From assembly GCA_944324845.1 (NCBI GenBank), contig CALUXX010000002.1, positions 1-42,495 on the forward strand: 42,495 nucleotides of DNA. Reading direction: 5' to 3'. Below the pieces are notes generated by a model. That model saw only the letters and a program-made list of their open reading frames with translations, did not search any database and was not told the origin of the DNA. How positions within the stretch are numbered: the stretch's first letter is position 1; every line of letters begins with the position of its first letter. This DNA is from Candidatus Gastranaerophilales bacterium. Lineage in GTDB: Bacteria; Cyanobacteriota; Vampirovibrionia; Gastranaerophilales; Gastranaerophilaceae. Position numbers and translations under genes: made by a program. Below are positions 16,928 to 24,395 of the stretch, in pieces.

Positions 16928-17707
16928 ATGGGAAAAGAAATCATAGAAAAACAGTCTTTTGACTCATTGGTTGAATTTGACGAATTAAAGGCAATATCAG
17001 GCTTGGAGTCTGAGAAGTTTTTAGGAAAGCCTCACTTCAAAACAAAAGTTGCTTCTCTTGTTTCGAGTATTAACTACATAGAAAAAATTAATCCATATTC
17101 AGGTTATAATTTTGGTATTTTGCAAATAGAAGAAAATTTGCGCAATGAAACTCTGCGCAATATTATATACGAACTAGCAAAAGCAATAGATGCAAACTCT
17201 GATATAGAAATTAAACGTCTTAAGGTTAAGTATGGCGATACAAAAGAATTTGCAGCAGCCAAAAAATTTCTTGATAAAAAATGCAAAGAAGTTTGGAATA
17301 TTTTTGATAACAGAAAAACAAAACTTGAACTACCTAAAAAAGCTATGAAAACTCTTGGTATTTCTAATCAGCCATCGTTAGATTTTCTGTTTGAAGATTG
17401 CTTGAATTATTTTGAAAAAGAAAATTCTACAACAACAGTTGATGTTATCAAATCAATTTTGAATAATGTTAATTCGGATTATACTCTTGATGATATTTTG
17501 AAATATTTAAAAGCGAAGCATGAAAAAAGAGTTTTTGAATATAATATTCATACAGTAGCTTATATTGCGAAGGTTTTAGATTTTGATAAACAAAAACTTA
17601 ATGATATGGGTATAACTAAAAATCAAATATGTGCTGTTTTTAAGGCTCTTTCAGTTTCTGAAAAAATAAAATGTATAGTAAGATATTATCTTTGTTTTAA
17701 AAAGTAA
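16928..17707 (+). CDS. Protein of unknown function, 259 residues
   Basis: I do not recognise this protein. It is soluble with no signal peptide or membrane helix, mostly helical by composition, and rich in K, E and N. A charged central helix runs about 95-125 (IEIKRLKVKYGDTKEFAAAK). A purine-rich AGGGGAAAAA lies 8-18 nt before the ATG and may serve as ribosome site. The downstream gene follows after about 60 nt on the same strand. Codon use is like the neighbours, so there is no sign of recent transfer. Continuous open frame and a plausible start support a real gene. Confidence 0.65.
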   Translation: MGKEIIEKQSFDSLVEFDELKAISGLESEKFLGKPHFKTKVASLVSSINYIEKINPYSGYNFGILQIEENLRNETLRNIIYELAKAIDANSDIEIKRLKVKYGDTKEFAAAKKFLDKKCKEVWNIFDNRKTKLELPKKAMKTLGISNQPSLDFLFEDCLNYFEKENSTTTVDVIKSILNNVNSDYTLDDILKYLKAKHEKRVFEYNIHTVAYIAKVLDFDKQKLNDMGITKNQICAVFKALSVSEKIKCIVRYYLCFKK

Positions 17708-17770
17708 ATAAGTATTAAGATTTTCACATTTTAGTAGCAAAAAATTTTATGTTTGAATTTAAATAAGAAT

Positions 17771-18481
17771 ATGAAATTCGATTATTCAAAGCGAGTGATA
17801 TCTTTCTACGATCATAATGGTATTAGGGTGTTTAAGAAGTTTAATGCGCTTAATACTCGTATGAAGTCTGTTGATTTATATTATACAGACAAAGGTAAAT
17901 ATCCTGCGATAATGATTGATGATTATGATGGTGAAAACCTTGGAACTTTCGAGCTTGTATTTAATAAAGCTAAATCAACAATCGAAGGAAAACAGTTAAT
18001 TTCATATACCGAAAGAGAAGGTAATGGACAATTATTAACATTAGCTGCGATAATTGAGCTTGCACAAAATCGAATGAACAACTTAACCTATTTTGCAGGT
18101 GATACAAGTAATATTCCATTTTTGGCAAAGTTTGGTTTTGTTTTAGAAACCGATGATTCTCGATATATTATGAACGGTTTAAAACAAATTATAAAAAGTA
18201 AATTGCCAAATATCGAAGAATTTAAGTATAAATCAAGAAATTTGCATTCAAGACTTGATATGTTGGGAGATGTAATTCCTGATGACAAATCAATATTTAA
18301 ACTAGGGTGTAAAATTTTGAGTGATTATTTTAAGTTTATTGCTCGTCATCGTTATCCGAAAAAATATTATCCATACCTTGAAGTCGGTTCGGATATGAGA
18401 TTTACGGATTGGGATTTAGTCACAAATAAGAGGTATCTTGATAAACTTATGGATGTTCATTATCTTGATTATAAATTTTAG
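17771..18481 (+). CDS. Unknown protein with a GNAT-acetyltransferase-like core
   Basis: ATG 17771 is the more natural start; the frame also allows TTG 17753. From the ATG the protein has 236 residues. About 55-130 resembles a GNAT fold: a strand (LGTFELVF), a turn, then GNGQLLTLAAIIELAQ in the place of the acetyl-CoA loop and helix, followed by NLTYFAGDTSNIPFLAKFGFVL, like the terminal GNAT segment in which a residue facing CoA precedes the kFGF signature. The canonical R/Q-x-x-G-x-G/A is only partly kept, so this is a tentative fold call. The remaining C-terminal 100 residues are unassigned. It ends 16 nt before an aminotransferase gene and is probably co-transcribed with it. Confidence 0.55.
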   Translation: MKFDYSKRVISFYDHNGIRVFKKFNALNTRMKSVDLYYTDKGKYPAIMIDDYDGENLGTFELVFNKAKSTIEGKQLISYTEREGNGQLLTLAAIIELAQNRMNNLTYFAGDTSNIPFLAKFGFVLETDDSRYIMNGLKQIIKSKLPNIEEFKYKSRNLHSRLDMLGDVIPDDKSIFKLGCKILSDYFKFIARHRYPKKYYPYLEVGSDMRFTDWDLVTNKRYLDKLMDVHYLDYKF

Positions 18482-18497
18482 ATTGTGAAGGTTTAAT

Positions 18498-19625
18498 GTG
18501 TATATAGAAAAGTTTAAAGTAGAAGAGTGGTTTAATAAGTATGAAAAAGATGCGGTATATGATTTGGCAGATACTTGCGTTGAATCATTATCATTAGACG
18601 AACTTTTTGAAATAACCGGTAATAAAGATGTTTACCTTTCGGAATTATTTCAAAAGAAATTAAATTATGGTGATATTTATGGAAGTTCAAGATTAAAAAG
18701 TGCAATTTCATCATTATATGAAAGTCAAACTTCTGAAAATATTACAATAACGCACGGCGCAATTGGTGCAAATCAACTTGTAATAATGTCATTAATAAAT
18801 AAAGGTGATAAGGTAGTTTCTATTGTTCCGACATATCAACAGCATTATTCAATCCCAAAATCATTTGGAGCGGACGTTAAATTGTATTTTTTGAAACAAG
18901 AAAATAATTGGCTTCCTGATTTGACGGAATTAGAAAACTTGGTAGGGAATGATACAAAAATGATTTGCATGAACAATCCTAATAATCCTACAGGGGCAGT
19001 TATTCCTGATGAGATGTTAAGTGAAATTGTGGAAATTGCAAGAAAATCTAATGCTTATATATTATGTGATGAGGTTTATAGAGGATTAAATCACACAGGA
19101 AATCCTTTTTCATGTTCTATTGCTGATATTTATGAAAAAGGAATTTCAACAGGCAGTATGTCAAAGGTGTTTTCTCTTGCCGGTTTGCGACTTGGCTGGA
19201 TAGTAGCAAAAAATGATATCATATCGCAAATAAATCATCACAGAGAATACAATACAATAAGCGTTGGTATAATAGATGACTATTTTGCAAGTTTGGCGAT
19301 AGAAAATCGCGATAAGATAATAAAAAGAAATCTTGAAAAAATAAAAACAGGGAAAGATATTTTATTAACTTGGGCAAAAAATGAACCGCATATTGAATTA
19401 ATAGAACCAAATGGTGGAACTACAGCATTTGTAAAATATAATCTTCCAATATCATCAACAGAATTATGTAAAACTTTGCAAGAAGAAACAGGAGTTATGA
19501 TTTTGCCAGGAGAAACTCTTGAACTTGATGGATATTTAAGGATTGGTTATGCTAATAATTTTGAAAAATTGAAAAAATCCTTGGAGATATTTTCAAATTG
19601 GATGGCTGAAAAGAAGTTCGAATAA
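18498..19625 (+). CDS. PLP-dependent class I/II aminotransferase
   Basis: The 375-residue fold-type I enzyme has GAIGANQLVIMSLI (cofactor phosphate loop), NNPNNPTGA (163-167 NPTGA), CDEVYRG (D191, Y194) and SMSKVFSLAGLRLGW with PLP Lys223 and R231. The start is GTG 18498, fixed by AAGG 6 nt upstream; an overlapping ATG at 18496 is out of frame and stops at once. The N-terminal stretch EEWFNKYEKDAVYDLADTCVESLSLDEL resembles capreomycidine-synthase-like aminotransferases rather than AspC or HisC, but the substrate cannot be stated. Its neighbour upstream, possibly an acetyltransferase, may act in the same pathway. Confidence 0.88.
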   Translation: MYIEKFKVEEWFNKYEKDAVYDLADTCVESLSLDELFEITGNKDVYLSELFQKKLNYGDIYGSSRLKSAISSLYESQTSENITITHGAIGANQLVIMSLINKGDKVVSIVPTYQQHYSIPKSFGADVKLYFLKQENNWLPDLTELENLVGNDTKMICMNNPNNPTGAVIPDEMLSEIVEIARKSNAYILCDEVYRGLNHTGNPFSCSIADIYEKGISTGSMSKVFSLAGLRLGWIVAKNDIISQINHHREYNTISVGIIDDYFASLAIENRDKIIKRNLEKIKTGKDILLTWAKNEPHIELIEPNGGTTAFVKYNLPISSTELCKTLQEETGVMILPGETLELDGYLRIGYANNFEKLKKSLEIFSNWMAEKKFE

Positions 19626-19626
19626 T

Positions 19627-19663
19627 AAAAAATCCTGTTCTTATTAAAAGAACAGGATTTTTT
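19627..19663. terminator. Strong bidirectional terminator
   Basis: A perfect 16-bp stem (arms 19627-19642 and 19648-19663, loop ATTAA) is flanked by A and T runs, so it serves both the aminotransferase gene and the convergent flavodiiron gene. Confidence 0.9.
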
Positions 19664-19680
19664 CTATTTTATAAATTTAA

Positions 19681-20883
19681 CTACATAGAACTTACGATAG
19701 CTTGAGCAAGATTATCGAGTTCTTCAGCTTTATCTTGTTTAACCGCAGATTTTATCATTACATTAGAACTTATAAATTCTGTATTTTTCAATTTAGAAAG
19801 AAGTTCAGTCATTAATTTTCCGCAAGTTGGAGCCCAACTTCCATTTTCAATAATTGCGATTTTGCGGTTTTGCAAGTTATGAGCAACAACATCGTGTAAT
19901 AGATTTTCCATATTAACAAAAATTCCGTTGTTGTATGTAGTTGATGCAAAAACAATGTGAGAATATTTAAACGCATCAGACAAGATATAAGAAAGATGAG
20001 TTGTAGAAACATCATACATTTTAATATCTTTTACTCCGCGTTGAGCAAGTTTGGTTGCTAAAATTTCAGCAGCATTTTGAGTTCCGCCATAAACCGAAGC
20101 ATAAGCAATCAAAACAGAATTTGTTTCAGGAGTATAAGATGACCATTTTAAATATTTATCAATAAATACTTCAAGATTTTTTCTCCAAATATATCCGTGA
20201 AGCGGGCAAATCATTTTGATATCAAGATTTGAAGCTTTTTTCAATAGTGCTTGAACTTGAGGTCCATATTTTCCAACGATATTTGTATAATATCTTCTTG
20301 CTTCATCCATATATCTATGGTCATAATCAACTTCATCAGCGAAAATATTACCGTCTATTGCACCAAATGCACCAAAGGCATCTGCTGAGAATAAGATTTT
20401 GTCTGTAGTATCGTAAGTTACCATAACTTCAGGCCAGTGAACCATAGGGGCAAAAACAAATGTCAGATTATGTTTGCCTGTATTCAATGTGTCGCCTTCT
20501 TTTACGAGCATATATTGATTTTCATCTAAATCGAAATCAAAGAATTGTTTAATCATAGTTTGAGTTTTTGCGTTACAAACTATTTTGATATCAGGATATT
20601 TAGCAACGATAGTTGGAATTTCAGCACAATGATCAGGTTCCATATGGTTAATTATTAAATAATCAAGGTGTCTGCCATTCAAAACGTGTTCAACATTTTC
20701 CATAAATTGATGGGTAACGGCTCTATCTACTGTGTCTAAAAGAACAGTTTTTTCATCCATTAATAAATATGAATTATAAGAAACACCTGTTGGAACTGGA
20801 TAAACGCTTTCAAAAAGGGCTATTCTTCTATCATTAGCTCCGACCCAAAATAAGTCAGTTGTAATTTGTTTAGTATTATACAT
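19681..20883 (-). CDS. FprA-family A-type flavodiiron protein
   Basis: Reduces O2 to water and/or NO to N2O in anaerobes. ATG 20883 is favoured because GAGGAG lies 10 nt upstream; the in-frame ATG at 20892 sits directly against that site. The 400-residue protein has the metallo-beta-lactamase diiron domain (about 1-245) with H80-x-E82-x-D84-H85 (NHMEPDHC), the HWPEVM and SADAFGAFG segments and a later LHGYIW His, then a flavodoxin domain (about 250-400) with the FMN loop ASVYGGTQNAAE. It lacks the extra flavin-reductase domain of oxygenic cyanobacterial Flv proteins, so it is the simple class A form. No rubredoxin gene is adjacent. Confidence 0.94.
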   Translation of the reverse strand: MYNTKQITTDLFWVGANDRRIALFESVYPVPTGVSYNSYLLMDEKTVLLDTVDRAVTHQFMENVEHVLNGRHLDYLIINHMEPDHCAEIPTIVAKYPDIKIVCNAKTQTMIKQFFDFDLDENQYMLVKEGDTLNTGKHNLTFVFAPMVHWPEVMVTYDTTDKILFSADAFGAFGAIDGNIFADEVDYDHRYMDEARRYYTNIVGKYGPQVQALLKKASNLDIKMICPLHGYIWRKNLEVFIDKYLKWSSYTPETNSVLIAYASVYGGTQNAAEILATKLAQRGVKDIKMYDVSTTHLSYILSDAFKYSHIVFASTTYNNGIFVNMENLLHDVVAHNLQNRKIAIIENGSWAPTCGKLMTELLSKLKNTEFISSNVMIKSAVKQDKAEELDNLAQAIVSSM

Positions 20884-20915
20884 CTTTTTCATTCTCCTCA
20901 ATATTATTTTCTTAA

Positions 20916-20924
20916 ATGATAGCA
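20916..20924 (-). promoter_or_regulatory. Extended -10 promoter element of the flavodiiron gene
   Basis: On the minus strand TGC-TATCAT is an extended -10 (TGn plus hexamer), placing the start near 20909 with a leader of about 26 nt that contains GAGGAG. No clear -35 is present. Confidence 0.4.
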
Positions 20925-21059
20925 CAAAAAATTGTCTGTTTGATGTATAATGAGTATTTATTAGGATTGTAAATATTTGTTTACAAAAGTATTAATTAGA
21001 TAAATTTTTGGAATTTACAGATATTAATAAGTTATGTACTTGTTAAGTGGTGTGAAAAT

Positions 21060-21662
21060 ATGTTAGTATCTTTTTATCAAAACAATATATATCCATATAA
21101 TACAGCGAGAAATAATATTACATATACAGGAATATCACCAAAAATGAAGTATGATTTTTTTGCAAAAAGTAGAAACGGACATCTTTTAAAAGATACGTTT
21201 AATAAAGAGCAAAATTCGCTTGATATATATTCAACAGGGCTTTATCCTGCGAATGTATTAAGTAATCTTGCGCCAAAAGAATTTGTTTTTGATGGTGTAA
21301 AATGTGCATCAATGGAAGGCTTTTTGCAAAGTTTAAAGATAAAAGATGTAGAAAAACAAAAAGAAGTATGTGGATTATATGGCGGGAATGCCAAAGAACG
21401 ATCTAAAAAATTTACCCAATGGCTTCAAACGCATAAGCTTTATTGGTGCGAAAAAGAATATGACAGATTTTCAAAACAATATAATGATTTATTAAAAAGA
21501 GCATATAAAGCTTGTTATGATCAAAATGAAATCTTTAGAAAAGCATTGGCAGATACAAAAGGAATGAAACTTACTCATTCAACCGGATCTATAAATGCTG
21601 GTACTACTATTATTACAAAAGACGAATTTACAAAGATATTAACGGATTTGAGAGATAAATAA
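21060..21662 (+). CDS. NADAR-domain protein (YbiA/DUF1768 type) with an N-terminal extension
   Basis: NADAR proteins are N-glycosidases acting on riboflavin intermediates or, in some branches, on ADP-ribosylated guanine in DNA. Here residues about 55-198 show YPANVLSNLAPKEFVFDG, then SMEGFLQSLKI with the conserved Glu, then CGLYGGNAKERSKKF and the C-terminal STGSINAGTTIITKDEF, matching the family order. The conserved Glu is followed by Gly rather than His, as in the MEGFLQSLK branch. The first 50 residues are an extension containing NNITYTG (about 18-24), nearly the same motif as in the protein at 6630. It converges on the PRTase-like/kinase-like pair. Whether it reverses an ADP-ribosylating toxin is open; no DarT-like gene is in the window. 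Confidence 0.75.
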   Translation: MLVSFYQNNIYPYNTARNNITYTGISPKMKYDFFAKSRNGHLLKDTFNKEQNSLDIYSTGLYPANVLSNLAPKEFVFDGVKCASMEGFLQSLKIKDVEKQKEVCGLYGGNAKERSKKFTQWLQTHKLYWCEKEYDRFSKQYNDLLKRAYKACYDQNEIFRKALADTKGMKLTHSTGSINAGTTIITKDEFTKILTDLRDK

Positions 21663-21678
21663 AATATATATATTTTTT

Positions 21679-22305
21679 TTAATATAAAACCAGATTAAAT
21701 AATTTTCTAAGTTGGTTAAAATATTGAGATTGTTCTACGTTGTTGGTAAATTTATCCATAAAATTCCAATCAGTAATGAATATTTGTCCATCGGAAGTAA
21801 CTTTTAGAACGTTTAAATCTTCAGGAATTAATGTATTATAGTAATTTTCTTTTTTAGCGATAGTTTCCAAATCACTAATAAATTTACATTTTGCAAGGGT
21901 ATCTATTTTCTTTTGATTTTTAACAAAACTTTTCATTTTTGCTTCATTTTCAGGTAATTTTAGAACAAGCATAGTGTATTGTTTATTTTTATTTATTGCT
22001 GTTTTTTCAATTTTTGGACAGCTTGTTATGTCTAGTTTATTTAACATAGTAAGTGTTTTTTTATAATCTTGGATATTTTCTTTAGTTCCGATTATAAATT
22101 TATAATTATCCATTACATATGTAGATGGACTTTGAATTTTTAAAGATTTATCTTTGTTGAATATTTTAATAATATCAATCAAATTATTTTCATTTTTAAA
22201 TTTTTCACTTAATTCTGTAATCTTTGCAGTTGCAGGATTATTTTCAGAATTCTTTTTAAATATTGAAGAAAGTTGAAAGTTTCCGATGTAATTGTTAATT
22301 TTCAT
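21679..22305 (-). CDS. Unknown protein with a degenerate kinase-like C-lobe motif
   Basis: The 208-residue protein is not recognised with confidence. At about 158-182 it reads LIPEDLNVLKVTSDGQIFITDWN, which parallels the catalytic-loop and DFG region of aminoglycoside/eukaryotic-like kinases (D-L-x-x-x-N-I-L then I-x-D-W). The HxD histidine is missing, and no glycine-rich loop is visible near the N-terminus. If related, it is a divergent or inactive kinase fold. Its ATG follows the stop of the upstream PRTase-like gene with no gap, so the two are translationally coupled. There is no signal peptide or membrane helix. Confidence 0.6.
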   Translation of the reverse strand: MKINNYIGNFQLSSIFKKNSENNPATAKITELSEKFKNENNLIDIIKIFNKDKSLKIQSPSTYVMDNYKFIIGTKENIQDYKKTLTMLNKLDITSCPKIEKTAINKNKQYTMLVLKLPENEAKMKSFVKNQKKIDTLAKCKFISDLETIAKKENYYNTLIPEDLNVLKVTSDGQIFITDWNFMDKFTNNVEQSQYFNQLRKLFNLVLY

Positions 22306-23466
22306 TTATATTACTCCAAGTTCTTGTGCTATTTTTTTAATGTGAGCTTCCCATTTTTTACCGGACCATTTATGGTTTGGGTTTTTAATATGTTTAATAG
22401 ATGCCCCTTCTAACAAAACGAACGGAAGTGCTCCATAACAGTTATTATTAGGTGCTTTTAATATTCCATTTTCTCCGGGCATAAGAACGATAGTTCCTGA
22501 AGATCCTGTGCGCCCATAGCCTTTTCCGCTTCCTGTCATCAGAATATCTATCGCTTGAGCTGCATCAGGGTTAACTTCTTTTAAATGTAAGTATGCACCT
22601 GTTTCATTGTATGGTTTTGCATCTATAATATGTTTTGAATATCTGATTTTTATTCTATCTTTGAATTTATTGATGAAATCTTTTATTATTTCCGAATCAT
22701 TTGTATAATTATCTGCATTTTTACCCGGAAATTTATCCTTATTCAGAACCCCTAGATTCATAAGTCCATCGCCATCGTATTTTGAAAATGTTTCAAGAGC
22801 TTTTTTAGCGTATGGAGTTGCACTCATTGGGGATAACATCAATTCTATTTCTACACCTTCAGGTATATTTGCTTTTCTAAGTGCTTCTGCGGTATTTACA
22901 ATCATGCTTCTTCCGCTTCCCGCAAAGTCATCAGGTACAACGATTGTAATTTTCTTTTCCCCATTTTTTAAAACCTGTTCGGCTAATTTAGAGATATTTG
23001 CAGTATCAACTATTGTTCCTGTTGAATTTGCTTGCCTATACATTTCAGACATATAAGCATTACTTGTTCCAATATTTCGTTCAAGGTTTTTTATAGGTGT
23101 AGGGCTTAAAATATATACCGCACTATCTGCTGCTATTTCATCTCCTTGTCGTTTAAATATTTTCAAAATATCGTCATTTGTTTTTATTCCTACAAAGCAT
23201 TCTTCAATAATAGGTTTTAGGGCTTTTGTATCTTCAACTGATGAGCCGGTTAAGTGTTGAACTCCTCTTGTTAGCGCCGTTTCGGACACTTTTATAGCTT
23301 TTCTTCCGGCATGTCTTATTACTAAAGTGTCACAAGGATAATCAAAGATTAATCGTTGTGCATTAGGGATAGTCGCATTTTTAGACGAAGAAATATACTT
23401 CAAACCTTTAAGGTTTGTCGGATGAAGTTTTTGAGCATATTTGAATAACGATAAAATACTAACCAT
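22306..23466 (-). CDS. Phosphoribosyltransferase-like protein
   Basis: The 386-residue protein carries IVVPDDFAGSGRS (about 176-187), the shape of the PRPP-binding loop of type I phosphoribosyltransferases (hydrophobic strand, two acidic residues, then a small-residue TGxT-like turn), followed by a helix AEALRKANI and a strand as in that fold. The DDFxGSG variant is known from PRTase domains of biological-conflict loci (PRTase-CE-like). Residues 1-70 and 240-386 have no recognised domain; the C-terminal part includes Gly-rich MTGSGKGYGRTGSSGT. It forms a zero-gap pair with the kinase-like gene. The reaction and substrate are unknown; the enzyme fold assignment is by motif only. Confidence 0.6.
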   Translation of the reverse strand: MVSILSLFKYAQKLHPTNLKGLKYISSSKNATIPNAQRLIFDYPCDTLVIRHAGRKAIKVSETALTRGVQHLTGSSVEDTKALKPIIEECFVGIKTNDDILKIFKRQGDEIAADSAVYILSPTPIKNLERNIGTSNAYMSEMYRQANSTGTIVDTANISKLAEQVLKNGEKKITIVVPDDFAGSGRSMIVNTAEALRKANIPEGVEIELMLSPMSATPYAKKALETFSKYDGDGLMNLGVLNKDKFPGKNADNYTNDSEIIKDFINKFKDRIKIRYSKHIIDAKPYNETGAYLHLKEVNPDAAQAIDILMTGSGKGYGRTGSSGTIVLMPGENGILKAPNNNCYGALPFVLLEGASIKHIKNPNHKWSGKKWEAHIKKIAQELGVI

Positions 23467-23549
23467 ACACTTATACCTATTATTTATAAATAAAACTTTT
23501 GAGAAATTTTGCTAATTTTTATGATGTTTTATAGAAGATTTAACAAATA

Positions 23550-24125
23550 TTAATAATTTTCACCGGTAAGAAAGGCAATGATTTCTTCGTTATATCTTTT
23601 ATCTACTGCGCTAAATGGGAAAATTTCTCCTCCAAATTCTTTTCGCACATGTGATAGGGTACTTTGTATTTTATTTTTCGAGATACAATCTATTTTGGTA
23701 ACTACTGTTATAATGGGTAAATTATATGCCAAAACCCATTCTCTCATTTGGTAATCGTTTTTTTGAATTTCGTGTCTGCCATCTACAAATTGTATTAGGG
23801 TTTTGATTTGTTCTCTTTTCAGAAGATATTCTTCTAAATATTTTTGCCATTTGTTTCTTGCTTCCATCGAAACCTTTGCATAACCATAGCCTGGAAGATC
23901 TGCAATCATAAACTTATCAGAAAAATTGAAAAAATTTATAAGTCTGGTTTTACCTGGAACATTTGATGTTTTTGCAAGCTTTTTATTATTTGTTAAACCG
24001 TTTATAAATGAAGATTTTCCGACATTAGAGCGCCCAAGCAGAGGAAATTCTGGCAATGTATAATCAGGACATTGACTTAATTTTTCTGCACTTATTAAAA
24101 ATTTTGCATTTATAAATGGTTTCAT
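23550..24125 (-). CDS. engB: Ribosome-biogenesis GTPase EngB (YihA/YsxC)
   Basis: This GTPase assists assembly of the large ribosomal subunit. The 191-residue protein has family length, with G1 GRSNVGKS (31-38), G2/G3 PGKTRLINFF and DLPGYGYA, G4 TKID and G5 FSA near the C-terminus. Its ATG overlaps the stop of the small upstream gene by 4 nt, so it is at the end of an operon with the TPR gene and that small gene. Confidence 0.95.
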   Translation of the reverse strand: MKPFINAKFLISAEKLSQCPDYTLPEFPLLGRSNVGKSSFINGLTNNKKLAKTSNVPGKTRLINFFNFSDKFMIADLPGYGYAKVSMEARNKWQKYLEEYLLKREQIKTLIQFVDGRHEIQKNDYQMREWVLAYNLPIITVVTKIDCISKNKIQSTLSHVRKEFGGEIFPFSAVDKRYNEEIIAFLTGENY

Positions 24126-24382
24126 TTTGATACTGAATTTTTTTCTCTAATTTCTTTTACTTTACTTTTATATAACACAGTTTGAAATAAATTACACATT
24201 TTTTCGTTATTTACAACGGTAAGTTGAGTTTTATTATTCAAAAAATCAACGCTGAAAGATGATTGCTGGTTAAAGATATTTGCTTGAACATTAACGATTT
24301 GAAACAGCCCCTCAGTTAAAATACTAAGAGGCTCTCTCAAAAAAGTTTCAAATGTTTTTCTTATATCGAATTTTTTTTTCAT
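24122..24382 (-). CDS. Small protein of unknown function between the TPR gene and engB
   Basis: The 86-residue frame begins at ATG 24382, 13 nt after the TPR stop; an in-frame ATG at 24454 would need a 59-nt overlap. It has no signal peptide. The sequence KKKFDIRKTFETFLREPLS then LTEGLFQIVNVQANIF is amphipathic, and the end is basic. No ribosome site is clear, which fits coupling to the TPR gene. Its 3' end overlaps engB by ATGA. I do not recognise a family. Confidence 0.65.
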   Translation of the reverse strand: MKKKFDIRKTFETFLREPLSILTEGLFQIVNVQANIFNQQSSFSVDFLNNKTQLTVVNNEKMCNLFQTVLYKSKVKEIREKNSVSK

Positions 24383-24395
24383 AATGATTATATTT

